A DNA stretch of 64,000 bases. Source: Levilactobacillus yonginensis. GTDB lineage: Bacteria; Bacillota; Bacilli; Lactobacillales; Lactobacillaceae. Below the pieces are notes generated by a model. It was not told where the DNA came from, did not search any database, and saw only the letters and a program-made list of their open reading frames with translations. Each line of letters opens with the position of its first letter. Positions within the stretch are counted from its first letter, which is position 1. Below, one piece after another: positions 34,932 to 48,742 of the stretch. The position numbers and the translations under genes are program-made. The stretch spans positions 1,054,001 through 1,118,000 of the forward strand of contig NZ_OZ061549.1 of NCBI RefSeq assembly GCF_964065165.1, in the 5' to 3' direction.

Positions 34932-35747
34932 TCATTTTAAGTCTAAAATTCTTAATCGTTGCTGCCACTCAGTCATGTAATCTGGCTGGGACCATTCATT
35001 AAACCGCTTGTTCCGATAGCCGACCGCTTGATCGTAATAAGTTGTTCCAGCAAGATGGCGCGGAGCAAAATGCCGATGGACGTGGCCAAATTGTGTGATT
35101 GCCACGTGATACTTGGTCAATAAGTCTCCTAACCGAGGACTGCCCAACAGCGCGTTGGCCATGTTCCAGAAACGATCATCATCGGTAATTTTGATGTAGT
35201 CACGGCGCGGAACAAAATGTGTTATGAATAATACCCGTTTGCCTGCTTGCTGTGCCGCCCATAACTGCTCTTCAACCTGAGCCAACACTTCATCCATTCG
35301 TTCGGGATCCGTCATCGGTTGAGTAATGGCAGCATCGACCCAGAACGCCCGTTTCCAGGTTAAAAAGTTCCTGTCAGTCAGATTGTCGGCAAATAGATAG
35401 TCATACCAGCCGTTATTACCAATTATCCGCCAGTTTGTCCCTGGTACGTCTAAATACCCACGATGAAGGTAAGTTGGCCCCTGAGGCGATTCTAAGCCCG
35501 CATACGAGATGTCATGGACCATATCATGATTGCCTGCAACAAATTTCACACGAGCCGGTGCTAATTGTCTCTGTAAGTCCTGAGTAAACGCTAACGACCG
35601 AGAAAAATGATTGGTGATATCACCTGCAATCAGATAAACGCCAACCTGTTGCTGCTGCAGATAAACTGCCTGCTGCCGAGCCACGGTATGCGCGTCTTGA
35701 TGGTTGCTGTCTAAATGCAAGTCACTGATCATTGCTACGTGAACCAC
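34932..35747 (-). CDS. Calcineurin-like metallophosphoesterase
   Basis: A 271-residue protein with the binuclear metal motifs in order: SDLHLDSN (residues 8-15), AGDITNH, GNHDMVHD, THFVPRRD and FGHVHRHF. Substrate is unknown; the family covers phosphodiesterases and nucleases. It starts at GTG 35747 after GAGGTGA (6-base spacing); the ATG at codon 6 is too far from any ribosome site. It lies just after the dtpT terminator, so transcription may come from read-through or a promoter inside dtpT. Confidence 0.88.
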   Translation of the reverse strand: MVHVAMISDLHLDSNHQDAHTVARQQAVYLQQQQVGVYLIAGDITNHFSRSLAFTQDLQRQLAPARVKFVAGNHDMVHDISYAGLESPQGPTYLHRGYLDVPGTNWRIIGNNGWYDYLFADNLTDRNFLTWKRAFWVDAAITQPMTDPERMDEVLAQVEEQLWAAQQAGKRVLFITHFVPRRDYIKITDDDRFWNMANALLGSPRLGDLLTKYHVAITQFGHVHRHFAPRHLAGTTYYDQAVGYRNKRFNEWSQPDYMTEWQQRLRILDLK

Positions 35748-35766
35748 GGGAACTCACCTCTTTCCA

Positions 35767-35802
35767 TAAAAAAAGTGCTACTCCGTATAAGAGTAGCACT
35801 TT
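35767..35802 (-). terminator. Terminator of dtpT
   Basis: AAAGTGCTACTC pairs perfectly with GAGTAGCACTTT, and a seven-T run follows on the minus strand. Confidence 0.92.
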
Positions 35803-35818
35803 CTGCTTTAAATAATGA

Positions 35819-37300
35819 CTATTTAATCCCAGCCATCAAATTCTTAATTGGTTTAACCAAGGCAAACATAATTAATCCGGCAACGATGGCTACAATCGCC
35901 ACGCCCAAGAAGTAGTTTCCTTCATTACCTGGCGTGTAAAACTTAACGATTTGTGAGTTCACAGCTTGCCCAGCGGCATCAGCCAAGAACCACATACTCA
36001 TCATTTGAGATTGGAAAGCCTTAGGTGCTAACTTGGTCGTCACGGACAACCCAATTGGTGAAATCAGCAATTCAGCAATTTCAACAACTGCCCAGCTACC
36101 AACCAACCAGAGTGGGCTGATTCGAGCACCAGTCCCGAACATCGTGACTGGAATCACCATGATTAAGTAAGATGCCCCGGCAAATAACATACCAGTTGCA
36201 AACTTAGCTGGAGAACTTGGCTGCTTCTTACCCCAACGGTTCCACAAAGCAGCAAAGAATGGCGTGTAAATCAAGATAAACAGTGGGTTTAACATCTGAT
36301 ACCAAGCTGGCAAGATATGAATCCCCATAAAGTGGTTATTCGTTTGGTTCGCTGCGAACAGTGCCAACACGGATGACCCCTGTTCTTCAATTGCCCAGAA
36401 AATCATCGCGGCGATAAACAGGCCCAAGTAAGCCCAAACGTGCTTCCGTTCAGTCGGTGTAACTTTTTTACTAGTTAAGAAGATGACAAAGTAAACAACT
36501 GGTGCAGCAAGCGCGATAATCGACAACAGCAGCACAAAGTTATTTAAGTTCAATGAACCCAATAAGTACATCAGAACAACGATTAAGGCAAAAGCAACTA
36601 ATCCGACGGAGCCCCGAACAGTCAGCTTCTTCATATCACCTGGTTCCAATGGGTCACTTGGGTACAAGCTATCCTTACTCAGATACTTGTTACCACCAAG
36701 CCAGTATTGAACCAGTCCAAGGAACATCCCGATAGCAGCTAATGAGAACCCAAGGTGGAAGTTGTACTTCAACCCGAGCCAACCAACTAACATTGGTGCC
36801 ACTAACGACCCTAAATTGATCCCGAAGACAAAGATGGTAAAACCGGCGTCTCGACGGGTATCCCCTGCATCGTACAGCCCCCCAACCATTTCAGAAACGT
36901 TTGGCTTCAACAGCCCAGTCCCTAAGACAATCAATAGGATTGAAATAAACAAGGCAATGCTCCCAGCAGGAACGGACAACGCGATGTGCCCAAACATGAT
37001 GAGAACCCCACCAATGAACACAGTCCGCCGACTACCCCAAACACGATCACTAAGGTACCCACCCAACACTGAGGATAAGTAAACCATTGACCCGTAAATG
37101 GACATCACTGAAGCAGCGGTCGTCTTGTCAAAGCCTAAACCACCTTTAGTAACAGAGTAATACATGTAGTAAATAAGGATGGCACGCATCCCATAGTAAC
37201 TGAACCGTTCCCACATTTCTGTGAAGAACAAGGTTGATAACCCGCGAGGTTGGCCGAAGAATGTTCGGTCCTGGCTGGTTGATTCCGGTTTGTTATTCAA
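35819..37300 (-). CDS. dtpT: Proton-dependent di-/tripeptide transporter (POT/PTR2 family)
   Basis: A 493-residue protein with about 14 membrane segments. The first signature FFTEMWERFSYYGMRAIL carries the ExxERFxYY motif required for proton coupling, and FTIFVFGINLGSLVAPML is the PTR2 signature. It imports di- and tripeptides. It starts at TTG 37300, nine bases after GGAGGT. The upstream region holds two inverted repeats (37429-37476) that overlap or precede the promoter. Confidence 0.95.
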   Translation of the reverse strand: MNNKPESTSQDRTFFGQPRGLSTLFFTEMWERFSYYGMRAILIYYMYYSVTKGGLGFDKTTAASVMSIYGSMVYLSSVLGGYLSDRVWGSRRTVFIGGVLIMFGHIALSVPAGSIALFISILLIVLGTGLLKPNVSEMVGGLYDAGDTRRDAGFTIFVFGINLGSLVAPMLVGWLGLKYNFHLGFSLAAIGMFLGLVQYWLGGNKYLSKDSLYPSDPLEPGDMKKLTVRGSVGLVAFALIVVLMYLLGSLNLNNFVLLLSIIALAAPVVYFVIFLTSKKVTPTERKHVWAYLGLFIAAMIFWAIEEQGSSVLALFAANQTNNHFMGIHILPAWYQMLNPLFILIYTPFFAALWNRWGKKQPSSPAKFATGMLFAGASYLIMVIPVTMFGTGARISPLWLVGSWAVVEIAELLISPIGLSVTTKLAPKAFQSQMMSMWFLADAAGQAVNSQIVKFYTPGNEGNYFLGVAIVAIVAGLIMFALVKPIKNLMAGIK

Positions 37301-37414
37301 AACTATAATACCTCCATAGCATCTGCAAAAATGAATAATTTTATCATCCGTAACGCCAATCCAAAATCCCTTGACGGCGGTGTCTCATAGACCTCTAATA
37401 AAACATAGTAGTAA

Positions 37415-37460
37415 TTATACTGCATGAAGTACCGTTACGCAACGACTTTCGCAACGGTAC
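37415..37460 (-). promoter_or_regulatory. Promoter of dtpT with 32-bp inverted repeat
   Basis: On the minus strand TATAAT (about 37415-37420) is preceded at 17 bases by TTGCGT. The -35 lies in an inverted repeat, 37429-37460, with arms GTACCGTTACG and CGCAACGGTAC. It is not a CodY box; the regulator is unknown. Confidence 0.55.
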
Positions 37461-37462
37461 CC

Positions 37463-37476
37463 CCGCTAATTAGCGG
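37463..37476. repeat. Perfect 14-bp palindrome upstream of dtpT
   Basis: CCGCTAATTAGCGG is a perfect palindrome three bases away from the 32-bp inverted repeat. A protein-binding site is likely from symmetry alone; there is no T-run. Confidence 0.6.
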
Positions 37477-37592
37477 CATGGCGCGAAAAAACAATGATGA
37501 AATTATTAGCCATCTCATGCAATCCTCTTATTTTTTATTCATCCTCCTTATCACATGATTATCAATTTAGTTATGAATAAACTTCCGCAAAT

Positions 37593-37630
37593 AAAAAACG
37601 TGCGTTGGGTTTTAACCAACACACGTTTCT
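37593..37630 (-). terminator. Terminator of the EIIB-like gene
   Basis: AAACGTG and GTTGG pair with CCAAC and CACGTTT; six T follow on the minus strand. Confidence 0.88.
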
Positions 37631-37642
37631 TCCATATAAATG

Positions 37643-37960
37643 TTAAGCAGGCATTGAAGCTAGGTCTAATTGCTTGCAAGCGAATTTAACCAGGGCCTGG
37701 CCATTCAACCAACCATAGATATCATTGGGAATCAAAGCCGTCGGTACTTGAGTATGGAGTGCTGCAGTTTCAACAAAATCAGCAGCTTGTGGGGCCAGCA
37801 AAACCAAGTCCTGTTCCGCCAGCATGTCAGCTGTCAAATCATCAACAGTGCTGGCCGTGAAGGCCAAAGACAAGTGACGGGTCTCGGCAACCCGTTTAGC
37901 TTCACCTAAAAACAGTCGACTTGAATTTTCTTTACCGGATAATAATAGAACATTCTTCAT
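37643..37960 (-). CDS. Degenerate PTS EIIB of the lactose/cellobiose family lacking the active cysteine
   Basis: A 105-residue protein with the layout of LicB-type EIIB: an N-terminal strand and loop, LVLLAPQAADFVE in the middle, and VPTALIPNDIYGWLNGQALV near the end. The loop that normally reads CxxGMSTS is SGKENSSR here, so the phosphorylated cysteine is replaced by serine. It cannot pass phosphate to a sugar in the usual manner. No EIIA or EIIC gene is adjacent. It may be a regulatory relic kept for binding. The ATG follows GGGGAGAAC. Confidence 0.72.
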   Translation of the reverse strand: MKNVLLLSGKENSSRLFLGEAKRVAETRHLSLAFTASTVDDLTADMLAEQDLVLLAPQAADFVETAALHTQVPTALIPNDIYGWLNGQALVKFACKQLDLASMPA

Positions 37961-38211
37961 AATTAGTTCTCCCCTTCACGTTCTTCTTCATGAATTAAGA
38001 ATAGCACTTTACTACCTATACCACAATAGAATAATAGGAAAATCAATATTTGTTTAGTCCACCTTATTTACCGGTGCTTCAAGGATTCCGTGCTCTATAC
38101 CAATTAATTCAAATTGGATATACCAATTATAAGTGCTAACGCATTTACTTTCTTCCTAACACAGCCAAGTTAGGTGTCTAAACTGAGGATCAATAGCCGA
38201 ATTTTAGCCAC
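37961..38211. other. Intergenic region before the rrn terminator
   Basis: About 250 AT-rich bases upstream of the EIIB-like gene. No gene, tRNA or strong promoter seen. Confidence 0.5.
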
Positions 38212-38243
38212 AAAAAAATCACCAGTCCTATGACTGATGATTA
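38212..38243 (-). terminator. Terminator of the rrn operon
   Basis: ATCA-CAGTC pairs with GACTG-TGAT around CTAT, and a seven-T run follows on the minus strand. Confidence 0.88.
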
Positions 38244-38248
38244 TCTGA

Positions 38249-38321
38249 TGCCGGCTGAGGAATTCGAATCCCCGACCCTCGGTTTACGATACCGATGCTC
38301 TACCAACTGAGCTAAGCCGGC
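38249..38321 (-). tRNA. tRNA-Thr (anticodon CGT)
   Basis: A 73-base cloverleaf: acceptor GCCGGCT/AGCCGGC, discriminator A, anticodon stem TCGGT/ACCGA with loop ATCGTAA (CGT). It is the last gene of the rrn operon. Confidence 0.9.
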
Positions 38322-38349
38322 ATAACTCTGGCTAACTGGGTTAACCCGA

Positions 38350-38422
38350 CTCCGGCAGGCGGGCTCGAACCGTCGACAACCTGATTAACAGTCAGGTGCT
38401 CTACCAACTGAGCTATGCCGGA
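38350..38422 (-). tRNA. tRNA-Asn (anticodon GTT)
   Basis: A 73-base cloverleaf: acceptor TCCGGCA/TGCCGGA, discriminator G, anticodon stem CCTGA/TCAGG with loop CTGTTAA (GTT). Confidence 0.94.
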
Positions 38423-38428
38423 ATAATT

Positions 38429-38545
<117 letters not shown>

Positions 38546-38566
38546 CTATGAAAGAACTTCTTCTCT

Positions 38567-41675
<3,109 letters not shown>

Positions 41676-41708
41676 CAAAGAACAAATTCCTTGATGCTTA
41701 CGCATCAA

Positions 41709-41781
41709 TGGAGAATAGCGGGATCGAACCGCTGACCCCCTGCTTGCAAAGCAGGTGCTCTCCCATCTGAGCTAATTCCCC
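41709..41781 (-). tRNA. tRNA-Ala (anticodon TGC)
   Basis: A 73-base cloverleaf in the 16S-23S spacer: acceptor GGGGAAT/ATTCTCC, discriminator A, anticodon loop TTTGCAA (TGC). Confidence 0.95.
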
Positions 41782-41803
41782 AAAATGATGACCTCACGGT
41801 CAA

Positions 41804-41878
<75 letters not shown>

Positions 41879-41908
41879 AAAATCATTTAGTTGAGAGGTA
41901 GGCCTCTC

Positions 41909-43665
<1,757 letters not shown>

Positions 43666-43700
43666 CAAAGGTCTACCTTGTTATCAAAGGAACAAGCGCT

Positions 43701-43812
43701 CCGTGACAACGTTTATAAGAATAACATATCTTATCAATTGCCGTCAAGAACTTTTTGAATTTCTTTTTTATCAGTAACACAACTCTCTGTGTCGCCGTGA
43801 CAACGTTTATAA
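43701..43812. repeat. Direct repeat of the early transcribed region of both rrn promoters
   Basis: The 18-mer CCGTGACAACGTTTATAA occurs at 43701-43718 and 43795-43812 on the plus strand, each just downstream of a -10 box read on the minus strand. Confidence 0.85.
43718..43747 (-). promoter_or_regulatory. rrn promoter P2
   Basis: On the minus strand TTGACG, 18-base spacer, TATTCT. The bases after the -10 box, TTATAAACGTTGTCACGG, are identical to those after P1. Confidence 0.7.
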
Positions 43813-43840
43813 CTATACCAACGATTCTACCGCTGGTCAA
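43812..43840 (-). promoter_or_regulatory. rrn promoter P1
   Basis: On the minus strand TTGACC, 17-base spacer, TATAGT, about 280 bases upstream of 16S. Confidence 0.85.
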
Positions 43841-43879
43841 GGCCTTTTTGCATAAAATTTCAATTAATTGATAAATAAC

Positions 43880-43916
43880 CAAAAAAGGTGGGAACTAAGA
43901 CGCGTTCCCACCTTTA
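43880..43916 (-). terminator. Terminator of hslO-dusB
   Basis: AAAGGTGGGAAC pairs with GTTCCCACCTTT and six T follow on the minus strand, directly after the dusB stop codon. Confidence 0.9.
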
Positions 43917-43920
43917 ATAT

Positions 43921-44937
43921 TCACTCATCCGTATACCTAGTAACCGGTGTCCGTTGACGCCGCGCTGCCATTTTGTCTAAAAAACCATCTAACAGTGTGA
44001 CCATGACCTCTTCGTCCGTCGCATCCGTCAACGCAACCTTAGTCCTAGCTGCGTGGGGAATTCCCTTAAGATAATAGGCCACCTGATTCCGAAAGTCACG
44101 AGGCCCCTCTTCAGAACCCTTAGCTCGACACAGCCGGTGCAAATGTTCCTTAGCAATGGCAATCTTTTCTTCAGGAGTCGCCTCTGGTAACAATTCGCCC
44201 GTATCCAAATAGTGGTTAACCCGTCTCAACAGCCAAGGGTTCCCCATGACTGCACGACCAATCATAACTGCATCAGCCCCAACCTCAGTTAACATGCGTT
44301 TAGCATCCTCTGGCGTACGAACATCCCCATTACCCATAAATGGAATGGTTAAATGCTTCGCTACATCTGCCAGCACATCCCAGTCAGCCTGACCCTGATA
44401 CATTTGCTTACGTGTTCGACCATGCATAGCAACTGCACTCGCCCCGGCACTCTCAGCAGCCAAGGCATTTTCCACCGCGTAAACGTGGCGATCATCCCAG
44501 CCAGTTCGCATTTTCACTGTTACTGGTTTATCAACCGCAGCGACGACCGCCGCAACCATGTCATGAACCTTATCCGGATCCAGGAGCCACTTAGCACCAG
44601 CATCCGTGTTCACGACCTTATTCACCGGACACCCCATATTAATGTCAATAATATCAGCTGGCGTCTGCTTATCCACAAATTGAGCTGCTTGTACCAAAGT
44701 TTCCTGAGTTCCCCCAAAGATTTGAATACTCATTGGGTGTTCTCGCTCATCAACCGCCATCATATGGAGGGTACGCTGATTATGGTAGTGAATCCCCTGG
44801 CCAGAAATCATTTCGCATTCAACCAAGCCAGCACCAAATTCCTTGCAAATTAGTCGAAACGCCACGTTGGTGACTCCAGCCATAGGAGCAACTACTACCC
44901 GATTAGGAATTGTAACGTCTCCAATTTTCCATGCCAT
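43921..44937 (-). CDS. dusB: tRNA-dihydrouridine synthase
   Basis: A 338-residue flavoprotein of the Dus family: APMAGVTNVAFR at the N-terminus, the catalytic cysteine in INMGCPVNKV, and the FMN-binding ...MGNGDVRTPEDA and DAVMIGRAVMGNPWL motifs. It reduces uridines in tRNA D-loops. GAGGCAAAC favours the ATG at 44937 over the GTG at 44940. It follows hslO by 12 bases. In many lactobacilli lysS follows; here the rrn operon does. Confidence 0.94.
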   Translation of the reverse strand: MAWKIGDVTIPNRVVVAPMAGVTNVAFRLICKEFGAGLVECEMISGQGIHYHNQRTLHMMAVDEREHPMSIQIFGGTQETLVQAAQFVDKQTPADIIDINMGCPVNKVVNTDAGAKWLLDPDKVHDMVAAVVAAVDKPVTVKMRTGWDDRHVYAVENALAAESAGASAVAMHGRTRKQMYQGQADWDVLADVAKHLTIPFMGNGDVRTPEDAKRMLTEVGADAVMIGRAVMGNPWLLRRVNHYLDTGELLPEATPEEKIAIAKEHLHRLCRAKGSEEGPRDFRNQVAYYLKGIPHAARTKVALTDATDEEVMVTLLDGFLDKMAARRQRTPVTRYTDE

Positions 44938-44949
44938 CACGTTTGCCTC

Positions 44950-45837
44950 CTAGTCAGCCTGTGCCTTAACCAGGATATCCTTCAAGTCATCTTCGGAAAA
45001 TTCATACTTTGTCCCACAAAAGTGACAAACCGCTTCGGCACCGTGATCTTCATCAATCATTTCCCGAATAGCCTTGGGCTGAATTGAAGCTAACGCCTTG
45101 GCAAACCGCTCCTTAGAGCAATCACACTTGAAGCTAACTGGCATTTTCTGTAAAATCTTGATTTTCTCATCCTTGAACAGTAATTGCAAAATGTCCTCTG
45201 GCGTCTGACCATCTAGTAACAATTCAGAAACCATAGGCACTTCCTTCAAGCGTTCCTCCAACCGCGCAATTGCCTCATCGCTTGCGCCCGGCATCACTTG
45301 AATCATGAATCCACCGGCAACCTTAACCGTATTGTTGGGTTGTACGAAAACAGACACCCCCACGGAGCTAGGAATCTGTTCAGACTTAGCCAGGTAGTAA
45401 GTAAAGTCTTCCCCTAACTCACCAGAAACCAAGGGGACCTGTCCTGTGTATGGTTGACTGAGGCCTAAATCCTTCGTCACCGTCAGCATCCCGTTTACGC
45501 CAACCGCCTTACGCACGTCAATCTTGTGCTTCTCATTCAATGCCAAGCTCGTATGCGGATATTGCAGGTAGCCCTTAACTTCACCATTGGCATTACCATC
45601 CACCACGATAGCACCCACTGGTCCATGACCGTCGACCTTCACCGTCAGCTTCTCATCACCCTTCATAAGCGACGTTGCTAACAAAGTTGTACCAATCATG
45701 GTCCGCCCTAGAGCCGCCGTTGCTGCACTCCAAGTATCATGCCGTTGCTGAGCCTCAGCTACCATGTCCGTTGCATCGACTACGTAAGCCCGAAACATCC
45801 CGTCATCAATTAAACTTTTTACTAAATAATCTGTCAT
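44950..45837 (-). CDS. hslO: Redox-regulated chaperone Hsp33
   Basis: A 295-residue protein with the C-terminal zinc/redox switch: Cys238 and Cys240 (CDC) and Cys271 and Cys274 (CHFC). Oxidation releases zinc and turns on holdase activity. The N-terminal domain shows RAYVVDATDMVAEAQQRH. It lies downstream of ftsH and upstream of dusB; a terminator after ftsH suggests a separate promoter for hslO-dusB. Confidence 0.95.
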   Translation of the reverse strand: MTDYLVKSLIDDGMFRAYVVDATDMVAEAQQRHDTWSAATAALGRTMIGTTLLATSLMKGDEKLTVKVDGHGPVGAIVVDGNANGEVKGYLQYPHTSLALNEKHKIDVRKAVGVNGMLTVTKDLGLSQPYTGQVPLVSGELGEDFTYYLAKSEQIPSSVGVSVFVQPNNTVKVAGGFMIQVMPGASDEAIARLEERLKEVPMVSELLLDGQTPEDILQLLFKDEKIKILQKMPVSFKCDCSKERFAKALASIQPKAIREMIDEDHGAEAVCHFCGTKYEFSEDDLKDILVKAQAD

Positions 45838-45922
45838 TTGTGTACTGTCGTCCTTTCACATTTCATCATGCCTAACCTTACCAGAAACCCGAAAATTTGC
45901 AAAGACTAACCCCGCTGAGTCA

Positions 45923-45959
45923 CAAAAAGGAAGTGAGGAGAATCCCCCACTTCCTTCGC
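45923..45959 (-). terminator. Terminator of ftsH
   Basis: AAGGAAGTG pairs with CACTTCCTT with GG/CC above, and TTTTT follows on the minus strand, just past the ftsH stop codon. Confidence 0.88.
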
Positions 45960-45966
45960 ATTTCGA

Positions 45967-48075
45967 TTATTCAGAGTCGTCCGGCTTTTGATCATCCGCT
46001 GCAGAACTCGTTGCTTCACTGGCCTGACTGCTATCAGATTCAGTGGTAGCGGCAGATTCAGCTAACTTAGCTTCCGTAGAGGCCTGTCGTTCAGCTTCAC
46101 GGCGTTCTAGTTCTCGCTTAGATTCTTCAAAAGTTGCGGCCTTTTCACTTGGAAATTCGCTACTGCCATCCTTCTCAGGCATTTCCCCAGTATTAAACAG
46201 ACTGAGAATTTGCTTTTCGTCCAGCGTTTCGTACTTCAGCAAGGCATCCGCAATAATCTTGTGTTCTGCTTTATGTTCTTCCAAAATCTTCCGGGCAGTC
46301 GTATGGGCTTCTCCGATGATTCGGCGAACTTCACTATCAATTAAGCTAGCAGTGTGTTCAGAGTAACTAGGTTGGCCAGGGTAACCTGCACCAGCAAATG
46401 GCTGACCGCCAGCACTTTCCAATGCAACGGTACCCAACTCATCACTCATCCCATATTGGGTAACCATGGACCGGGCAATTTGCGTTGCCTGTTCAAAGTC
46501 ATTGGATGCACCAGATGATTCAGAATGGAAGATTAACTCTTCAGCAGTCCGACCACCCATGAGTCCAGCGATTTGTTCCATGGCATCCTTTTTAGACATC
46601 AACATCTGATCTTCACGTGGGAGCATGATGGCATATCCACCCGCACGCCCACGAGGAACGATAGTAACCTTGTGGACCACACGCGCGTCATTTAACACTA
46701 AGCCGACAATTGTATGTCCAGCTTCATGATAAGCAACCGTCTTGCGTTCCTCAGGGCTGATGACCCGATCCTTTTTAGCAGGTCCAGCGATAACCCGGTC
46801 TTCCGCTTCATCTAAGTCAGAAGCGTCAATCTGGGTCTTATTCCGCCGAGCTGCCAATAAGGCCGCTTCGTTTAAGAGGTTTTCCAAGTCGGCACCCACG
46901 AACCCTGGCGTCTGCTTAGAAATTTCCTTCAAGTCGACGTCGTTGGCTAAAGGCTTGTTCTTAGAATGAACCTTCAGGATAGCTTCCCGACCTTTAACAT
47001 CTGGTCGACCAACTAAAATCTTCCGGTCAAATCGTCCCGGCCGTAGCAAAGCTGGGTCTAAGACATCAGAACGGTTAGTAGCAGCCATCACAATGACACC
47101 TTCACTACCAGTAAACCCATCCATTTCAACCAACAATTGGTTCAAGGTTTGTTCACGTTCATCGTGACCACCGCCCATGCCGGCACCCCGTTGACGACCA
47201 ACCGCATCAATTTCATCAATAAAGATGATAGAAGGTGCGGCCTTCTTGGCCTGTTCAAACAGATCCCGGACACGGCTAGCCCCGACACCAACGAACATTT
47301 CCACGAAATCTGAACCAGAAATCGAGAAGAATGGTACCGCCGCTTCACCAGCAACGGCCTTCGCCAGCAACGTTTTACCAGTACCAGGAGGACCCTCCAA
47401 TAAGACACCAGATGGTATCCGGGCACCTAATGAAACGAACTTACGCGGATTCTTCAAGAACTCGACAACTTCGACCAGCTCTTGCTTTTCCTCCTCCTCA
47501 CCAGCAACGTCGGCAAAGCGAACCTTGTTCTCCTTGCTGTCGGCTGGTTTGGCCTTACTCTTCCCAAAGTTCATGACCCGACCATTGCCGCCGCCTTGGC
47601 CGGCTTGACCCATCATCATGTAGAAGAAGAAGAAGAAAATAACCAGTGGCGCTACGTAGACTAACAAGTTAATCCAAAAGCCACTTGACTCTTCTGCTTT
47701 GGTGTTGACCTTTACATTATGGTTCTTGGCGATCTTATCAATCTCGGAAACCGTCGAGTTGTTCGTTAAGACCTGGGTCGTAAACCCGGTCACCGCGGTA
47801 CTCTGTGAGCCCCCAAGACTAAAGCCGGTATTAGTAGAACGCTTTTGGGCGTTCCGATATTCACCAGTAATCTTGTAAACTCCCCCGGAAGGTTGAATAG
47901 AGAACTTCTTGATCTTGTTCGTACTCAGGTCCTTCTCGAACTGACTCGATTGGATTTCTTGGGATTGTGAGCTGCTGTTATTACCATTAAACAGGTAAAC
48001 AACACCAATGACCAACAAGAAGATCACAATGTAAAATAGACTATTCCGAAACAGCCCATTTCGTCGATTATTCAT
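45967..48075 (-). CDS. ftsH: ATP-dependent zinc metalloprotease FtsH
   Basis: A 702-residue membrane protease with two membrane segments (about 11-29 and 135-155), an AAA domain with Walker A GPPGTGKT (228-235) and Walker B IIFIDEID, and the peptidase motif HEAGH (450-454). It degrades misfolded and regulatory membrane and cytosolic proteins as a hexamer. The C-terminus is an acidic Ser/Ala/Glu-rich tail of about 60 residues. The ATG follows AAGGAGG. It lies after hpt with a 108-base gap that may hold its own promoter. Confidence 0.97.
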   Translation of the reverse strand: MNNRRNGLFRNSLFYIVIFLLVIGVVYLFNGNNSSSQSQEIQSSQFEKDLSTNKIKKFSIQPSGGVYKITGEYRNAQKRSTNTGFSLGGSQSTAVTGFTTQVLTNNSTVSEIDKIAKNHNVKVNTKAEESSGFWINLLVYVAPLVIFFFFFYMMMGQAGQGGGNGRVMNFGKSKAKPADSKENKVRFADVAGEEEEKQELVEVVEFLKNPRKFVSLGARIPSGVLLEGPPGTGKTLLAKAVAGEAAVPFFSISGSDFVEMFVGVGASRVRDLFEQAKKAAPSIIFIDEIDAVGRQRGAGMGGGHDEREQTLNQLLVEMDGFTGSEGVIVMAATNRSDVLDPALLRPGRFDRKILVGRPDVKGREAILKVHSKNKPLANDVDLKEISKQTPGFVGADLENLLNEAALLAARRNKTQIDASDLDEAEDRVIAGPAKKDRVISPEERKTVAYHEAGHTIVGLVLNDARVVHKVTIVPRGRAGGYAIMLPREDQMLMSKKDAMEQIAGLMGGRTAEELIFHSESSGASNDFEQATQIARSMVTQYGMSDELGTVALESAGGQPFAGAGYPGQPSYSEHTASLIDSEVRRIIGEAHTTARKILEEHKAEHKIIADALLKYETLDEKQILSLFNTGEMPEKDGSSEFPSEKAATFEESKRELERREAERQASTEAKLAESAATTESDSSQASEATSSAADDQKPDDSE

Positions 48076-48183
48076 GTCGTGCCTCCTTACTCACAGTTCC
48101 CAGCATTTAAATTAGGAACAAAATTTAGGGCTTGTGCCCTTTGACTAAATAAGATGTTATCACAATTGACTATCATTGACTAA

Positions 48184-48726
48184 TTATTTATCTGAATAAA
48201 CGGATGGCTTCAAAACACCCACGTACGGGAGATTCCGATATTTTTCTTCATAGTCCAAACCGTACCCAACTACGAATTCACTCGGAACGTTAAACCCAAC
48301 ATAATCCGCTTTCGCTTCAACCACTCGTCCACTGGGTTTATCCATTAACGTGCAGACCTTAATTGAGTTGGCGTGACGGTCCTTTAACAGGTCTTCCAGG
48401 TACTTCAACGTCCGACCAGTATCGATAATATCTTCAACTAACAAGATGTCACGACCAGCAACGTCCGTATCCAGGTCCTTCAGTAAACGAATGGTTCCGG
48501 ATGATGCGGTTCCTCCGTTGTAGCTGGAGACATCAATAAAGTCAATGGTTGCATAGATGTCCATGTCACGAATAACATCGGTCATAAACAAAATTGCACC
48601 CTTTAACACGCAGATGATCAAAGGCGTCTTATCCTTATAATCCTCGGCGAGTTGCGTTCCAAGTCGTTTACAAGCTGCAGCAATGTCTTCCTCACTATAA
48701 AGGACCTTCAAAATATCGTTGTTCAT
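48184..48726 (-). CDS. hpt: Hypoxanthine phosphoribosyltransferase
   Basis: A 180-residue purine salvage enzyme. The PRPP loop is [12 protein letters not shown], and [13 protein letters not shown] and [20 protein letters not shown] are other family signatures. It converts hypoxanthine and guanine to IMP and GMP. It lies 16 bases after tilS, the standard tilS-hpt-ftsH order. Confidence 0.96.
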   Translation of the reverse strand: MNNDILKVLYSEEDIAAACKRLGTQLAEDYKDKTPLIICVLKGAILFMTDVIRDMDIYATIDFIDVSSYNGGTASSGTIRLLKDLDTDVAGRDILLVEDIIDTGRTLKYLEDLLKDRHANSIKVCTLMDKPSGRVVEAKADYVGFNVPSEFVVGYGLDYEEKYRNLPYVGVLKPSVYSDK

Positions 48727-48742
48727 GCTGTTCCCCTTTCGC

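Larger units (their letters stand above)
37301..37642. other. 342-base region between dtpT and the EIIB-like gene
   Basis: Contains the dtpT promoter and its two palindromes and, at the right end, the EIIB terminator. No gene seen between 37480 and 37590. Confidence 0.6.

Noticed and set aside
37301-37414. Possible riboswitch in the dtpT leader
   Set aside because: The roughly 100-base leader shows no recognisable riboswitch or T-box elements.
46043-47608. Plus-strand frames of up to 127 codons opposite ftsH
   Set aside because: Antisense shadows of the biased ftsH codons; no ribosome sites.
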